The notes under the pieces are model-generated. The model did not search any database and was not told the origin of the DNA. It saw only the letters and a list, made by a program, of their open reading frames with translations. Made by a program: the position numbers and the translations under genes. Of a DNA stretch of 64,000 nucleotides, positions 23,288 to 35,412 are shown in pieces. Origin of the DNA: Spisula solida (taxonomy: Eukaryota; Mollusca; Bivalvia; Venerida; Mactridae); NCBI GenBank assembly GCA_947247005.1, contig OX365950.1, positions 8,196,720 to 8,260,719 on the forward strand, in the 5' to 3' direction. Every line of letters begins with the position of its first letter. Positions within the stretch are counted from its first letter, which is position 1.

Positions 23288-24114
23288 GGTTCCGGCCCGC
23301 TGCATATGTAGGCCAAGGGGTCATTTAGAGTTAAAACTATAAATGACACATCTAAAACATTGATAGGAACTGCAAAGCTTTTACTTCCTTTTCCGCCGTC
23401 CATGTACACGTTACTTCCACGGCAAACATTACAGATGTACCCCCAAAATATGAATCTGATGTCAATAATCAATGTATATTTATACTCCGCAAATGAGGTT
23501 TGATCAAGCACTGGTCAGTATGTGGGACGGTTGGTATCTTGTTTGGTCTGTTAGCGTCTGTGGAGCGAGTATGCTGCGGGGGAGTGCATGTTTAGCTAAT
23601 ATGCATATGTACACATTTTAAAACAGCCTGACAAATTATATTTGTTTTTTAGAGAAAACAAACCTGATGTCTTATAATTATTGATGATTCGATTAAATGG
23701 CCGCTTGCGGAACTATCTCACAGAAGATATGACGCTCACGCATCACTTTATTTGTTTTCTTTAAGTGCTTCTCGATTTGATCATTCAGATTCTGGCTAAC
23801 GTTCGTCTACCTCTATAGCCTCGTCGCCCACTCGGTATCTTACGCAGTGGTCTTCCTTACCGCTGCTGCTTACGGATCCGGGAACTCAGTAATGTCCGAG
23901 GGGTTCCGATGGCTGTTTACGCTCGCCCGGTAATCGTGAAAGCTCCGGAGGCCGTCATTTCAATGATCAGAATGGATCGCCTATCTTCGTATGTAACATA
24001 AGTTTAATTTATGTCCTGCATATGTGAAGTTTGCCGTTGTTTAATCACAGGCCTAAGACATTATATCACAAAATACAGAGTTTTGAAATTCCCCATCATC
24101 CCGTCATTACTATA
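23288..24114. other. intergenic DNA with one end of a direct repeat
   Basis: 23669-23732 is repeated almost exactly at 25956-26019 (core GGCCGCTTGCGGAACTATCT). A GC-richer patch at about 23800-23970 is not recognised as rRNA or tRNA. Confidence 0.5.
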
Positions 24115-24738
24115 ATATCCTTTCCGCTACCATAGCGTACTTATGCAGACTCGCCGAGATGGCCATTTCGGCCTTCCGTAGTTTTCGACCTAAATGCCCA
24201 AATTCGGGAATTTTGCTCTCATGGGTACACAGGCATCACAGACTACAGGATATTACGGGCCCAGGGTCGTGCACAGGTTTTTGGACCCGCTAGACCCCTT
24301 TAAAGAGGGCTTTGAACGTAGATTTTACAAAACTGAAATTACTGGTCCTACCCGCCATTGCGGTACGATTCCCTGTGGAATTGCATTAACATTTAGCGCC
24401 AAAACGTTTTTATTTTTCTATAGCAGGAATATAAGGCTAGACAAAGGGGTCAGGACCTATGCCCTAAAGGGGCCAAAAAGTAGGCCTGTCAAGCTAAAAA
24501 AAAAAAAAAAAAAGAAAGAAGTTATTCGTGCAAGGGTCACCGTCACATCGTCATTTCCGGTGACCTTTAGTCGAAATATTAACACTTTTTTCTACTTTCG
24601 GTTTAGGGTAGGTGTGTAGCATCCGGGTGTATCGAGTTTTTATCAGTGGTGCAAGTCAATAGTGTCTCAGGGACGGTGTATAGGGACCATATGAATTTCT
24701 CATAACCCCCCAAAAAATCGTGGTAGCGGAAAGGATAT
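24115..24738 (+). mobile_element. ~620 bp TIR element, copy 2
   Basis: An inverted near-identical copy of 16049-16671, bounded by ATATCCTTTCCGCTACCA and its complement. The A-tract at about 24497-24520 is longer than in copy 1. The open frame on the plus strand starts at 24194. Confidence 0.82.
24194..24619 (+). CDS. unknown 141-aa reading frame inside the TIR element
   Basis: Same N-terminal 90-odd residues as the frame at 16230-16592. The C-terminus differs because the A-tract length changes the frame. Positively charged after residue 95. No domain recognised. It may be a chance frame in a non-coding element. Confidence 0.25.
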   Translation: MPKFGNFALMGTQASQTTGYYGPRVVHRFLDPLDPFKEGFERRFYKTEITGPTRHCGTIPCGIALTFSAKTFLFFYSRNIRLDKGVRTYALKGPKSRPVKLKKKKKKKEVIRARVTVTSSFPVTFSRNINTFFYFRFRVGV

Positions 24739-25181
24739 ATAAGAGACAGGTTTGAAACGCTTTTTTCCGGCCCCTACAAGAATCCACTATTTAACGCATC
24801 AGCGGGCGGGGAAACGGTTGCAATCTGGTCTAGATGTGTTTTACTACATAAAACAATCAATTTATCTACCATTGAACGTGTCATAAGTTATATTTCAGGT
24901 ACAGTATTTCATTTTTTAGATCGATGTTTCTGATTTCATGGCTGTCGGTTGTTTACAAAATTGTTTAGCCATTGTTAGTCCTAGATCGAAAAACTAGATG
25001 AGGAAAATGCCGTATACAATTGCTATAGAGTGTCGAAAATAACTTTTGGTAACTTTATTTGGCATTTTATACAAATGTATTTATGAGGTATAAATGCAAT
25101 TTGTGAATTTGGGTGCCACACTCAGCACTCAGACTGAATCATGAATTACAATTATACATGTAGCTTATTAATACATAGAGG
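24739..25181. other. intergenic DNA, nothing recognised
   Basis: No gene or repeat seen. Confidence 0.4.
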
Positions 25182-25321
25182 ATATTACATGAGTGTCTTT
25201 CCATATTGAATTTATTAAACGAGTTGAATAAAATGATAAAATGCGAGGCTCTGCCGAGCATTTTATCGATTTTTTCAACGAGTTTCATAAATTCAATGTG
25301 GAAAGTCACAAATGTAATGTT
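25182..25321. repeat. imperfect 140 bp hairpin element
   Basis: The arms 25182-25244 and 25257-25321 are inverted (TTGAATTTATTAAACGAGTT against AACGAGTTTCATAAATTCAA, and GATAAAATGC against GCATTTTATC) around the loop GAGGCTCTGCCGA. The following 200 bp may belong to the same element. Confidence 0.75.
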
Positions 25322-27309
25322 CTTTTTATCACATGTTAGCCTTTTCCGGCCGAAACATTAAATAGCTACTTATTTTTCACTATAATAAACGCGCAATTTT
25401 GACGACGCCGCCTATCCTTTGAATGACGTCGCGTGATAGCTTTATTACACTAGTGTATTATCAAAAATAAATAATGGCTTTATTACGCTGCCGCGACGTC
25501 AAACATGTGATAAACTAAATTACACTAGCCATAGGGAATTTACCAAAAGTAATATTTAGGTACCAATTTAACAATATTACAACTTCTTACTCTAACAATA
25601 TGTCGCTATGAACCTGGAAAGAGTGAGTTTTAACATTCGAGTGCTGAGTGCTGAGTGTAAGTATTGGATGTAATTCCGGGCCCTGGTGTTGACTCCCAAG
25701 CATATACGTAGTACATGTAAAAGCATATTTGTAATTTGTTTGTTATTCTTTTCCGTTATCAGAATATCTTTAGATTTGGGTATGGTATTGAATATATCCA
25801 ATAGATGTGTTGGCCTATTATTACTAAATACATGCTTGTATATAAAAATGATAGTAAAGTGTCACGCACAAAATGCATTAATGATACCCATAGATACCCT
25901 CCGTAAAATGTCATATTGACTGTACTTAATGGTGTCTTTGAAGTGAGAACACAACGTCTTATAATTATTGATGATTTGATTAAATGGCCGCTTGCGGAAC
26001 TATCTCTGAGAAGATACGGTGCGTGCTATTCTCTGAGCATTGGGTCGAAAGTAAACATATAAAAAACAAAGTTAACTATAAGAATATATAAAGGATTGTT
26101 TGATCGGTCCCATTGATGCTTGGTGGAATATACTGATATGTTATATAATTGATTGTAAGCAGTGCTCGCAGTGATTGGAATTTTACTAGGAGTTAATGGT
26201 TATAGACATGATAAAAACTTTATAGATCATTTAAGAAAGAATAAATTTGTATCTACCTGTGTATAATCGTAGAATGAAGAATGGTCGCGAGCTCGGGTGC
26301 GTTATAATTAATAACCACTGCACATCCGAACAAGTTACTAGTACCTTACTTTATTATAGATAAAATACAGTTTTATATCTATTTTCTATAAAAGCTACAG
26401 GATGTGTTAGTATGTGGATAAATGTCATCAATTTGGGGAGATAATTTCTTGTTAATTTTGTTTTCAACCACAAAATTTAAATAATTATACAATATACGCT
26501 GGCTTAGAAAAAGAAGGCCGTAAGTACAAAAGCGGCTATTTTGAGAAACAAGAAAAAACTGTCAACAAACTACTCTTTACAAGCTTTTTCAACTTCAGTT
26601 TGGTCAACATGACCTGTTCCGATTTTCATGAAAATAGGCTCATAAGAAGTGCCTTGTAATGCGGATTTCAAATATGTATCCATGGGTCTTATAAAATCGT
26701 AAGTAGCACTTTCTACCTTCTCATTCTCCAGTCAGCAAATAATATGTTGCTTCAAATTCTCAACATCATTATTTTTAATTACCTTAAGCCTACTTACTCT
26801 AACTCACGGTACGTATGCCCTATGGCATGTCCATTTAACGTGCAGGTCTAGGCTCTACTTTGGCCTCTATTATTTTCTTCTAATGAACACTTAGAAATAC
26901 CTACAAAGCATTTTTCGAAGGAGCTAGCGAACACACACCCTCCGATCATTAATTATTTTGCATATACAGTGAATATCAAAGACGTGCTAATTTGCATATT
27001 TTATGAAGCAACTCCTTAACAAGACTAGTTGAACCCTTTTGATACTCATGACGTCACAATACTTTACTCGTTTAGTGTTGAAATAGACTAAGAATATTAA
27101 ATTTTTGAATGTTTTGAAAGACACGCTTCATCCTCAGGTGAATTAAGTTAACGTTCCCTCGGTATATAGCACCGATGCACGCTAGACTTCCTCTGGTTGA
27201 ACCAACCAGTCAGTTATTTAAGCCTGGACTTAAGAAACTGTTGATTTCGGCTAAAGTGAGTTTTGTTAGAGCTTAATGTTCTAAAATTACTGAACTACTT
27301 TAGTGAATC
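25322..27309. other. intergenic DNA with repeat fragments
   Basis: It contains the second member of the 64 bp direct repeat (25956-26019) and, at about 26262-26372, a diverged relative of the small hairpin MITE at 30315-30419 (ends TATAATCGTAGAAT and TTATTATAGATAAAA). No gene supported. Confidence 0.45.
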
Positions 27310-27489
27310 ATGAAAACTGACGCTATCAGTACAACGACCAATGTGATTACATTCTTAGCTAAGACCAAACCTAAACAGTATGCTAAGCTCGAAAGGACGT
27401 CACGGCGTTCATTCACTGATAAGCCGTCTAAGAAGGTTCGGTTTCAGGAAAAACAACCTAAACACAAGCCGTACAACCCGGACAGTAAG
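27310..27489 (+). CDS. candidate alternative first coding exon (60 codons)
   Basis: ATG 27310 opens a frame of exactly 60 codons to AAG followed by GTAAGT at 27490, a strong donor in phase 0. The peptide is basic, with SRRSFT (a possible PKA site) and KKVRFQ (fits the RVxF docking pattern of protein phosphatase 1). No homology recognised. The phase matches the acceptor of exon 2 of the CNBD2-like gene at 56958, so it could be a distal alternative start of that gene. That distance (29 kb) is unproven, and a separate gene is equally possible. Confidence 0.4.
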
Positions 27490-29319
27490 GTAAGTCTAAT
27501 CTTTAAGGTTTTTTAAATGTTGTTTTATTGAATAGTTATTTACAGTAATTTAAAATTTACCGAAATAATGTTTGGAGTGAAGTTTTGGGAGTTAGGGGAG
27601 AAATGTTTCCTGCATCGATATAACTTACGTCATTGTAGTAGCCTACACTATAGTGTTTAGATTCACTTTAATGATGACAGCCTTTTCAACACTTTAATGA
27701 TGACAGCCTTTTCAACGACATTAAATAAACGAGCCTCAAATACAGGAAGGAGGGATTGTATTTAAGTGTTCAGTTGGATCGGCGCCCGGTCAGTTACACC
27801 GGTGGCACGCTTTAAAGCAAATAACAAATACAAATAGTCCTACTATATGTATTTAGGGTGCTGTACATAGGTTCGAGTTTCACATCGGATACATGTAAGC
27901 CTTCTTTTCCTTTCATTACTTTAAAGCACCGTCGGCGGCGCGTCTTCTCTTTGAAATACACGATGCTATGGTAGGTTCGCATAACTAGAATGTTACATAT
28001 ATATGAGTCGTCTAAGGTTCTTGTGTGGTGAAATAGAAACTGGGTAGTTATGAAACAACTGAACTTGATATGCGAACACTATAATTTACACTCCGCAAAA
28101 AAATGTAAGACCACTATTTCAAACCTAAATGTTTTAATTATTCAGATATTGATATATTATCTATTCAGAGTTTAGTATATTTAAAGTATTGGAAAAGTGT
28201 AAAACACACTATATATTGCGTAATTACACGGATAAACTGTGGGTTTTGCTTTTGAGCGGTCTCGCTGCTAAACGCTGTGTTCCTGTCTATTCATTGTAAA
28301 TGTCAGGTTTTTAACGTTACTCGTTCAATTAATTTTCGAGTTAAGTTTGGGTAATTTTGGACTTTTATAAACAAAGTAATGAACTGCTATTGGTGAGACA
28401 CATTCAACGTCACGTTGGACGTCAGTGTAACGTCAGTCATATCGTGGTCGGTCATGTCGGGTAGATGTACAGGTCACAAACCACCAAATAAATTTGTTCT
28501 TTAACTCAATGTAAAGTGACCAATGATGGACCCAAAAAATGTCAACTTTTGTCCATGGGGCCCTCTCATAATCTATCAATGGAAAGAAATAGCTTTGAAC
28601 TTCAAGAAAATGAAAAAAAACATAGGGTTGCGTATCATATAAGAAAAATTTGGTTCGTCAAACATCGTAGGCCTATTTTTGCACGGTCGCGGACTGATCC
28701 AAACCTGGTTTTACCCAACTCTACTTTCACTTTCATATCAAGGCTAAATTATCAAAAAAGATTAGATAAAACAGTTTCAATATATCACCTACATGTGTAC
28801 AATGCCTTTGAACTCAATAAGATCATTCCAGTTCAATTTTGTCAAGACATACCACCATTTTTGAGGAGTATATGATTGGTATACTGTTCATAAATTATTG
28901 TGGTACACGGGTAACAACTGGGTAGTTTGGGTTTTCAAACATGACTTGTATACGCACTATTAGCGCATGAGTCTGTATCCACTAGTTACTTCCCTTTATC
29001 TGATGTCTGATCAAAATTGAACTTTTCTGTCCAATTGTTAGTAAATATCCACGAGTTATAAGCGATTTTTATAGTAAGTTTACTACATGTATACAAGTGT
29101 ATAGAACTAGCTATAAATCCTTTATAAGCTTTGTCTTAAGTGATGTATATTCTTCTATCTTCCGTCCATACTTTGATTATTTAAGAAATAAGGAATACGT
29201 ACCTGTGGATTTTGGTGTTTTATCTTTGTACGCATCCGAACAAGTGATCACGTTTTATTATACAGTTAACAGTTTAATTGGTATACTCGGCATTTGAAAT
29301 GCCTTTAACTATATATATA
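27490..29319. other. non-coding or intronic DNA; one unassigned ORF
   Basis: 27666-27719 holds a 26-27 bp direct duplication (CTTTAATGATGACAGCC twice). A 119-codon frame at 28516-28875 starts with GTG, lacks a recognised domain and is not called as a gene. Nothing else seen. Confidence 0.4.
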
Positions 29320-29546
29320 CTGGGCGTCACTGAAAAGTTACCACATATATACATCTCTGCATTGTGTATACAATATGACCTATAGGTACAAAAGTTTTAT
29401 AGTGTGTGCATTTGAATATTGTTAAAAAGGATAGCTGTGACTACACAATAAGGTTAAAACATAGTCGTGTTCGGCTTTTAAAACAGTGAAAAGTGAATTT
29501 TAAAATAGAAGAGTCAATAGGGTGGTTACTTTTCATTGACGCTGAG
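29320..29546. mobile_element. Tc1/mariner-type MITE
   Basis: The 25 bp TIRs (29320-29344 and 29522-29546) match at 21 positions (left CTGGGCGTCACTGAAAAGTT) and are flanked by TA at 29318-29319 and 29547-29548. The 227 bp element has no coding capacity. Confidence 0.8.
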
Positions 29547-30314
29547 TATAGATAAACACAGCTGCATGTACATACGTATTTATTATTTAGCTTCTATATA
29601 TTAGCCAATATTGGATAGCTAGGCTCGTTAGATGTTGCACAATTACCTTCCTCGGAACGCTGTTACGTTAGTTCACTTATGGTAGTTGCACATGTTCTTG
29701 AACGACAATTTAGGCACACCTTCGTTTCCTCTTTGTAAATCTGCTGACCTTGTTAGAATGGTGTTATGTCAATTTATTATGGAGTTCAGATCTTTAAGTT
29801 AACTTGTTAAACCAATTTAATGAAAGCACAAATACTATGAGAACGTTGCTTTAATTTGCCATCATTTTACTGATTCTATTCTCACTCAGTAAATTAACAA
29901 TTAAATGCATAACAGTCACGCGCCAAGTGTTTTGGTAATTAAAACCGTAACATTTAAAGTACCACTTTATGATTATCGACCTTAGGGTTGTTTGGTCTAG
30001 AAGTTTCTTTGCATTTATGTGGTATACCGGTTAATGGTATATGGTTTTGCGAACATGCGTGCTTTGGCAGTTCTTATAACAAAATAATGTCGTCTAGTTT
30101 ATTAAATTGTATTATCAGTGAATGTCCTCTAGTATGCGTTCTTGGTGAGCACTTCATCTTTCAAGATGATAAACTTGCAAGCTTCCTTATCATATTTTCT
30201 TGCGGTTTTATCTTGCGATACTAAAAATAGCGACTTATGGGACAGGGTGAAAATGTCCGACTAGATACGTCGAAAACGATTTTTACCAAGTTTTATTTAA
30301 GAAACAATGCCTCT
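29547..30314. other. non-coding DNA, nothing recognised
   Basis: No supported gene or repeat. Confidence 0.4.
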
Positions 30315-30419
30315 GTACGTGTGTTTTATCGTAGAATAAAGCACAGTCACGAGTTCGAATACATAGTTATTAAAGCACGAACATGTGATTGTGCTGTATT
30401 ATAGATAAAACACTGGTAC
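30315..30419. mobile_element. 105 bp hairpin MITE
   Basis: The two ends are inverted: TTTTATCGTAGAATAAAGCA near the left and GTGCTGTATTATAGATAAAA near the right. Related but diverged copies are at about 26262-26372 and 60678-60760, so this is a dispersed family. Confidence 0.65.
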
Positions 30420-30812
30420 ATATTCATTATTTCGAATTTAACGTAGCCAATATTCCGCATTTGACATCACATAAAGACTATTTTCTTCCGCGGAAGCTTA
30501 CTAATACTTGCAGTTTGAAGTTATTCAGCCGTAGCTGTGTTTTATCGATAATTTTAGCACAGCTTGCTTTCCTCTGTGTGTATAACTGAAACTATTGGTT
30601 GTGTTAGAATATGTGGGTTATATCATGTTGCGAATAGATACGGAGACTGACTATGTGTGTCGATGTTTACCGAGTTTTATTAGGCGGGCATTACCTTTAA
30701 TTCTATTAGTATTAAGTCATATTTATAGCAACACCAATATGATCATTTTGGCCACAACAACTTGTAAACAACCGTTGAAAGAAAAAGTTAACATTGTAAA
30801 CAAAGACAAGAA
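30420..30812. other. non-coding DNA upstream of the 60 bp array
   Basis: It is open in one frame that continues into the array (30595-31068), but that frame starts with a non-ATG codon and has no recognisable domain. Confidence 0.35.
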
Positions 30813-31110
30813 ATGCCATTACAGACGCCACGTGGTTGCTGTCCCTGACGACAACATGCCATTACAGACGACATTCCAAAGATTACGTCGCGTGTTGTTG
30901 GCCCTGTCAACAACATGTCATTACAGACGACATTCCAAAGATTACATCACACGCCGGGTTGTTTTCCCTGACGACAACATGTCATTACAGACGACATTCC
31001 AAAGATTACATCACACGGTTGTTTTCCCTGACGACAACATGTCATCACAGACGGCAATTCAAAGATAACGTCACGCGGTGGCTGTCCCTGGCGAACACAT
31101 GTCATTTTGG
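30813..31110. repeat. ~60 bp tandem repeat, about five units
   Basis: ATG(C/T)CATTACAGACGACATTC recurs with starts at 30813, 30856, 30915, 30979, 31039 and 31099 (a shortened first interval, then 59-64 bp). Because the unit is near a multiple of three, two overlapping frames stay open with a repeating TTCHYRRHSKDY-type peptide. This is expected from the periodicity and not taken as coding evidence. Confidence 0.88.
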
Positions 31111-34100
31111 AGGACAATAAATTGATGAACCAAGCCTTCTTCTGTCGACATATTTACGTGACAATAACCAGACGTAGGTTTAAATACATGTGATTAATAC
31201 ATTATTCAAAGGTCCGTCAAATATCAGCACAAGGTCGCATTGAATATTATAGTTTTGACGTCATAGCGTGTATAGTTTGCATGTTTAATGCTTTGTTCCT
31301 AGAAATGTTGATGACCTTTTGACCTTGACAAGTAGAGACATGTAACGTGACAGGGATGTTTACATTACATGTGTATGTGGTGTTGTTCAGTGCAGCGTAT
31401 CTGGTAGAACATGCAAGGTAAAGCTACATTTCTTCTGTGTATTTTATTCCATGCCAGGGAATTCGATTTAAGCAATCATTTGACTCGTCTCTCAATCACT
31501 CATCTTTCACTGAAGTCATCAGTAAGCCTTACCCGCATTCGTTTCCATGCCATTCGGAAAAGCTCGGAATGCTGTACGGAAATTACCGAAATGTTCCGAG
31601 CTTTGTCCTACTTACTAATCTGTCTTGTCAAACTGAATATACATGTACCAATTTCATCGATTGATCGAAGAGAATTAGATGAAAAGTACGTTCTCTTGGT
31701 CCGAAATTCTCCGAAAGGTGTCGCTGTAAGATTGCACGGGTTTCCATTGAATGTATGTGAACACAGTCATTCAGCGTTTTGATGGTCGACCGACAGGACA
31801 CATTTAAAAAACGCAGAATTGAAATTAAAGTAAACTTTGCGTTGAAATGACAGGTTCAATTATGTCATACCTTATCTCGATAATGATGTGCTATAAGTTT
31901 GAAAAGTGAATAGGCTTTTTAGTTCGAAGAACACAGCGGAGTGTCACTGTACCATTTACATAATTACAAATGTATATTGATTAAATTTAGTGTCATGAGG
32001 AATCATTGCATGTATGGTATACGCGGCCTTCAATGGGGTTGAAAGTAAATCAGTCTGTCAGGCAATTCTATGAAATGTGTGGTTGTATAATAGTCATTAA
32101 CTTGTATGAATGTATAACATCGTATTTGAATTTCGAAGAATTTTTGTTGTGCGTGCAAACATTCTTATTGTTTTCCTGAACAATCGTATGAGTACTGTAG
32201 TGATATGCAGTGCTAATTCCTGAAATAACGTATGCGTTAGTATGTTGGCAAAGTGTTGCAATAAGCTTCGTGAAGACTATGCAGAACGTTTTTCTCTGTA
32301 AGAGAATGACAATGACTGTATTGCTTTGATAAGCTCTTTGTTAAATGAGATTATATACAACAGCATAATAAACTACTATGTTTGTATTATGGAATGTATA
32401 CACCATGCAAATGATAAGAAATACACGGTATAGTTGGTCGATCGGTCCAGACGGTCTTACTAAATTACATTTGGTGTTGTTCATTGTTTTGGGTTTTAAG
32501 TCTTTTGGAGAATTGAGGTTGTTGAACAAGAGAAACATCATTATGACTAACCTTGTCATTTGGATCAATTCGACAAGCTTTACGGAAATCACCGAAATGA
32601 GCTTATCATACTTACTGGTCGGCCTCGTCAGTAAACTCAGGTATACATCATAATGGCTTTCCGTGACATTCGGAAAAGCTCGACAAGCTAAACGGACATG
32701 AACGAAATGTTCCGAACGGGTCGTGTTTCAGTAGCACTGGTCGGCATCGTCAGTAAACTATTTACAGAATTTAATGTTCTTTAATAGTTTAAACAGTCCC
32801 TATAATTTATTTAGACAGCTATGTTTGAACAAAGACATGCCAAATGAAATAATACTGAACATCAATTTGTTTTATTTTGGATTGATTCAATTTACAACCG
32901 TCTTCAACGTTTGATTAAAAACGAAAGTTCGCCCATGGCTTATTGCACGTATTATTTGATGTGGCGGTAAAGTATTGATAAATTATATGTAATTTATTTC
33001 AACCAATAGTCCCATATAGGGATATACGTTGTAAATATTTCATGTGTTCGCATTTCCTGCAAATTTAAGTTAGCGCATCGTTGCTAGGGGTATGAAACTT
33101 TAAGATGGTTTGCTATGAAAACAAACATCAACATAATAGACAATGCCAATGCAAAACACTCTCAATTGAGTAAATATTTCATTCTAGCTCATACATTCTG
33201 TTTGGATATTTTTTCAAATGTTCATTTCTTCGATCATGCCACCTTAGAAAACATTTTTTCGGCAAACGTATCTGCCACAACGAATCATTTAAAGCAGTAC
33301 GTGTGTATTGTGCTTGTTCCTGTCATGTTTTAAAAATGTAGAATACTGATAAATAAATGAACCAAAATGCATGACTATTTGATAGCTAGCTCCGGCTGTT
33401 CTATGTTAAATATGCAACCGTTTTATTGTATTTTAAGGTTACTTAACCGCCTAACACGGCAGTTGACCATTCCATTTTAACTGCAGCTAGTATCGAAACG
33501 TACGTACTTGCTCTTCCGAGCTCAACGGACAACTTTTCCACATGTGGATGTTAAGGACATGGCCGTAGCAAACGACATGGACAAATTGAAAATATATAAA
33601 CTTGACTACCTCGGGTATACAGTATGGACATATATACCTTGCGGTATGTGGCGTAATGTGGCTTGGATAACAGTTGAGATGGTTCCGGCAAAAACTGTGT
33701 CCTACTGCACAAAATATTTAGTTGAATTGATATTACTTGTCCTCGACTTGAGTGTCGAAGACACCTCGTAAAAACCGGCCCAAGAATAAAATACTTACGA
33801 TTGTTTTTAACTTTTAGTTGACAATGTTTTACTTGCGATCTTAGCCAAACATTACGTCACGTACCACATGGTATGTCTACACTGGTATAGGCCTAATATA
33901 CAAAAGGATAGTATTAAGTCGGACAGGGAATGCAGCATTTAACTTACCGAGCCGAGCACAGAAAACATAAAATCCTGGGCAAGGAACGCACTATCTACGT
34001 CTTGAATACAGCATAATAACAGCTATATGGTTTTAAGTTCTAACGTAACTGTTAGGGACATCAAGCTAATTATTTACAGATATCATTTAAGACACCAAAC

Positions 34101-35129
34101 AAATATGAACATAAAATTACACTGAGCTGTCTGTTTTCCTGTCGTAAATCACAGAACGTTTTATATAAGAGTTACTTAAAGTGGATACAAATGTATTTGC
34201 TTTTTGACAATTTAATTTAATATCTACGAAATAATTGAGTTGGATACAGTATTTTATCATCTATTTTGACGACCGCCATTTTCAGTAACCAACTAAGTAG
34301 TGGGACGCATGACAAAGTGATATGAAACTTTTAACCAAATTTCATTTGAAGATTTCAAACAAATCTTAGATAAATACGTGAATTTAATAAATGGCAGAGT
34401 GGTATTTATCTTTCAACAATAGAGATGTTAAGGTCACAGATTAGTTTTGTTTACTTTGCTCAAAAATTCGTATCTCTCCATTTTTGAAGAACCATTCGCT
34501 TGTCATGTTTCATTGTCAAATGCACAAATGTAGAATACCCCGAGTCACAATGGTTTATGATAAAAGCAGGCACCGGTATCGCGAGGCCGTTCAGTCCGTA
34601 GTTTTCAAGCGTTTTCTATATAAAAAGAATACGTTTATTTGTTTAACGACGCGGATTACAATGCCACTGATAAAAGATACTGTGCTGTAAATAAATTTAT
34701 TTAAAATATATATTGCTCATATATTTTTCATTATAAACTATTTTCGTTGTGGATAAATTATTTCTTTCGCCAATCGACACAGAGGACTAAATTAAAGATC
34801 ACGACGATTTACAAACGCCAAGTGTTTACTTTTCTTTCGATGTTTCTGTATTTTTTGCACTATATCAACAATTGGACTGTTTGAATGTTTTTTGATGCGT
34901 TTCTCTCGACTTTGATATGAACAAACGAGGATTATTTACTCCATGCACTGTGAATACTACGCGAGTTTTAGAAAAGTACCCCGAGTTTTTGCATCATTTT
35001 TTAATGTTGGGATTTATTTAAAGGCAAAGCCAGAATTGAGATGTGTTGTTTTTGTCATGGATTGTTCAACTGTGTTGTCGTCAAGACTTGGTGTCTGTGA
35101 CGTCATTGACAAATAATCAGACGATAATT
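31111..35129. other. non-coding or intronic DNA with a dispersed 100 bp repeat
   Basis: Related blocks at about 31545-31645, 32570-32650 and 32655-32760 share ATTCGGAAAAGCTCG, GAAATGTTCCGA and CTTACTGGTCGGC(C/A)TCGTCAGTAAACT words. An ATG frame of 123 codons (31411-31782) crosses the first block, and an unassigned 72-codon frame lies at 33115-33333. Neither has a domain or clear splice context, so neither is called. Confidence 0.4.
35099..35106. promoter_or_regulatory. CRE palindrome TGACGTCA
   Basis: A perfect cAMP response element sequence lies about 25 bp before ATG 35130. An 8 bp match is expected occasionally by chance; its position next to a candidate first exon is the only support. 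Confidence 0.3.
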
Positions 35130-35228
35130 ATGTGTGATATTCAGAGTCTCGTGCAGTTGGTGAATCCAGGTGGCGCTCAAGGGAGACTAGTACTTCCGGC
35201 TAGAGCCAGTATATCTCTAAACGCTGGG
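35130..35228 (+). CDS. candidate alternative first coding exon (33 codons)
   Basis: ATG 35130 reads MCDIQSLVQLVNPGG onward for 33 codons to GGG followed by GTAAGT at 35229, again phase 0. A TGACGTCA sits just upstream. The exon-intron junction belongs to a short degenerate tandem repeat (35190-35412). No homology recognised. The phase fits the CNBD2-like exon 2, but so would any phase-0 acceptor. Confidence 0.3.
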
Positions 35229-35412
35229 GTAAGTACTTCTGACAATGGCTAGTATTTCTTCTAGGGAAATCCTGTTGTAAGAAAACTCTCTTCCGACCAG
35301 GACCTGTATATCACTAAACGTTAGGGTACTTCCGGCAAGGGCCAGTGTGGCTCTAAGCACTGGTGTAAGTACGGCCAGTGCTAGTAGATGACTTAACGCT
35401 GGTGTAAGCTGG
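35190..35412 (+). repeat. degenerate tandem repeat carrying splice-donor-like sites
   Basis: ACTTCCGGCTAGAGCCAG, TCTCTAAACGCTGG and GTAAGTA at 35190-35235 recur in diverged form at about 35295-35350 (GGACCTGTATATCACTAAACG, ACTTCCGGCAAGGGCCAG), 35350-35378 (CTCTAAGCACTGGTGTAAGTA) and 35379-35412 (AACGCTGGTGTAAGC). Confidence 0.6.

Noticed and set aside
23800..23990. GC-rich patch as a 5S or other rRNA fragment
   Set aside because: Does not match the 5S internal control region or any rRNA segment I recognise.
27780..27960. tRNA-like words (CAGTTGGATCGG, GGTTCGAGTTTC)
   Set aside because: Spacing and stems do not make a cloverleaf, and no second copy in the window supports a SINE.
28516..28875. 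119-codon frame as a possible gene
   Set aside because: GTG start, no domain, no splice or promoter context.
30595..31120. Two overlapping 94-157 codon frames with repeated RRHSKDY-like peptides
   Set aside because: The ~60 bp tandem repeat keeps frames open by itself; the longer one lacks an ATG start and no domain is seen.
33508..33771. 87-codon frame with balanced composition
   Set aside because: Starts with TTG; no acceptor, donor or homology could be recognised.
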